Shown here in pieces: positions 12,029 through 12,577 of a stretch of DNA of 12,577 nucleotides (position 1 is its first letter; each line of letters begins with the position of its first letter). Source of the stretch: Candidatus Buchananbacteria bacterium RIFCSPLOWO2_02_FULL_46_11b (GTDB lineage Bacteria; Patescibacteriota; Patescibacteriia; Buchananbacterales; UBA6539). The translations under genes and the position numbers were made by a program. The stretch lies in assembly GCA_001817615.1 (NCBI GenBank), contig MHIR01000058.1, forward strand, positions 1 through 12,577, written 5' to 3'. The notes under the pieces are model-generated. The model was not told the origin of the DNA. It ran no database searches and was given only the letters and a program-made list of their open reading frames with translations.

Positions 12029-12577
12029 AAACCAAAATAATTTATTTAAAAAACCCAAAAAAAACCGGCGGCAAGTTTTTGCCGTTGTTTTTTTCGCCGC
12101 CTTATTAGCCGCGCTGGCCGCCCTGGCCGGCTGGTTTGAAATCAGCTATGCCGAGAGCTTTTACCCGGGCGTAAAAATAAACTCTTTAAGCCTGGGCGGC
12201 AAAACCAAGCCCGAAGTTCTGGAGCGGTTAAAAGCGATTGAAGCGGAAATTAAAAAACAGGGCTTGAAATTTATCGCCGAAGGCCAGGAAATAAAAATTG
12301 ATCCTTTGGTGATTTCAACTTTCAGTCCGGATTTTGCCCGGCCGCTTCTGATTTTTGACTGGCAAAAAACCGTTGATGAGGCTTACACCGCCGGCCGCGG
12401 AGGAAATTGGCCGCAGAATTTAAAAGATCAAATCAAAATTTTAATTTTTGGCCGGCAAATGCCGGTGGCTTATAATTTGGACCAGCCGGAATTGATAAAT
12501 ATTTTAACCGATAAATTTTCCGGCCTGGAAAAACCGCCGGCTGAAGCCAAATTAGAAATTAAAAACGGCCAGGCCGA
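12006..12577 (+). CDS. VanW/YoaR-like cell-envelope protein (N-terminal part only)
   Basis: The open frame runs to the window edge (190 codons visible). A short Asn/Gln/Lys-rich cytoplasmic tail is followed by one transmembrane helix (about 22-43, Ala/Leu-rich) and an extracytoplasmic part starting with FYPGVKINSLSLGGKTKPE (52-70). This FxPGVxIxxxxLGG motif is typical of YoaR/VanW-type proteins carrying PG_binding_4 domains; the region after it (about 85-190) would be that domain. Related proteins end in a VanW or L,D-transpeptidase domain, which lies outside the window, so the exact type is open. The ATG at 12006 overlaps the upstream gene by 23 bp, giving a coupled operon. GC-rich Gly/Ala codon use resembles hppA. 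Confidence 0.75.
   Translation, partial: MAQNNQNKNQNNLFKKPKKNRRQVFAVVFFAALLAALAALAGWFEISYAESFYPGVKINSLSLGGKTKPEVLERLKAIEAEIKKQGLKFIAEGQEIKIDPLVISTFSPDFARPLLIFDWQKTVDEAYTAGRGGNWPQNLKDQIKILIFGRQMPVAYNLDQPELINILTDKFSGLEKPPAEAKLEIKNGQA

Noticed and set aside
11863..12108. 81-codon plus-strand frame overlapping the end of the DUF3006-like gene and start of the VanW-like gene
   Set aside because: Out of frame with both real genes, strongly basic low-complexity content and no start signal.

Overview
The window most likely comes from a member of the Patescibacteria / Candidate Phyla Radiation (Parcubacteria-like). This is an inference. It rests on a secreted lytic transglycosylase with the Cys-rich, long-insert peptidoglycan-binding domain I associate with that group, a large secreted FN3/PA14 surface protein with C-terminal 58-residue repeats, a VanW/YoaR-type protein, mostly absent Shine-Dalgarno sequences, and strong sigma70-type promoters (17 bp spacers) that are easy to see. 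The standard code fits: TAG and TGA both end genes, and I see no need for recoding.

Layout. Bases 1-1938 (minus) hold most of a membrane pyrophosphatase (hppA, K+-independent type), with its promoter and then a repeat-rich gap (1939-2299) containing a composite inverted-repeat element. Bases 2372-3100 hold a lytic transglycosylase/peptidoglycan-binding gene broken by one in-frame TAG at what is probably a Trp codon. A palindromic REP-like element, tRNA-Glu(UUC), and a second copy of the last 22 bp of the tRNA region follow (3100-3450).

The core, about 3460-9010, is visibly more AT-rich than its flanks and looks like a transferred accessory block. It contains two restriction-modification-like modules with the same plan. 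A plus-strand gene (R1 at 3514, R2 at 6516; both with PD-(D/E)XK-like signatures, R1 clearer) runs tail-to-tail into a minus-strand DNA adenine methyltransferase (M1 at 4462-6285, M2 at 7329-8939). Both methyltransferases carry a complete LexA at the N-terminus: winged HTH, Ala-Gly cleavage site, catalytic Ser and Lys. The methylase domains are unrelated (M1 gamma/TaqI-Eco57I-like, M2 Dam/D12-like), while the LexA parts and promoters are clearly homologous. A regulatory cassette therefore seems to have been joined to two different methylases. The two lexA-M promoters share a 15 bp TATACTNNNAATATA box, helically phased TNTCGG direct repeats and a consensus DnaA box. The 15 bp box recurs over the -10 region of R2 with one mismatch to the M2 copy. 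I infer a self-regulating, possibly SOS- and replication-responsive restriction-modification system.

Beyond it lie an unrecognised 236-residue protein (9114-9824) with its own promoter and terminator, the secreted FN3/PA14 protein (9911-11500, minus), another inverted-repeat element (11595-11701), and a two-gene operon of a small DUF3006-like protein and the start of a VanW/YoaR-like cell-envelope protein that runs off the window.
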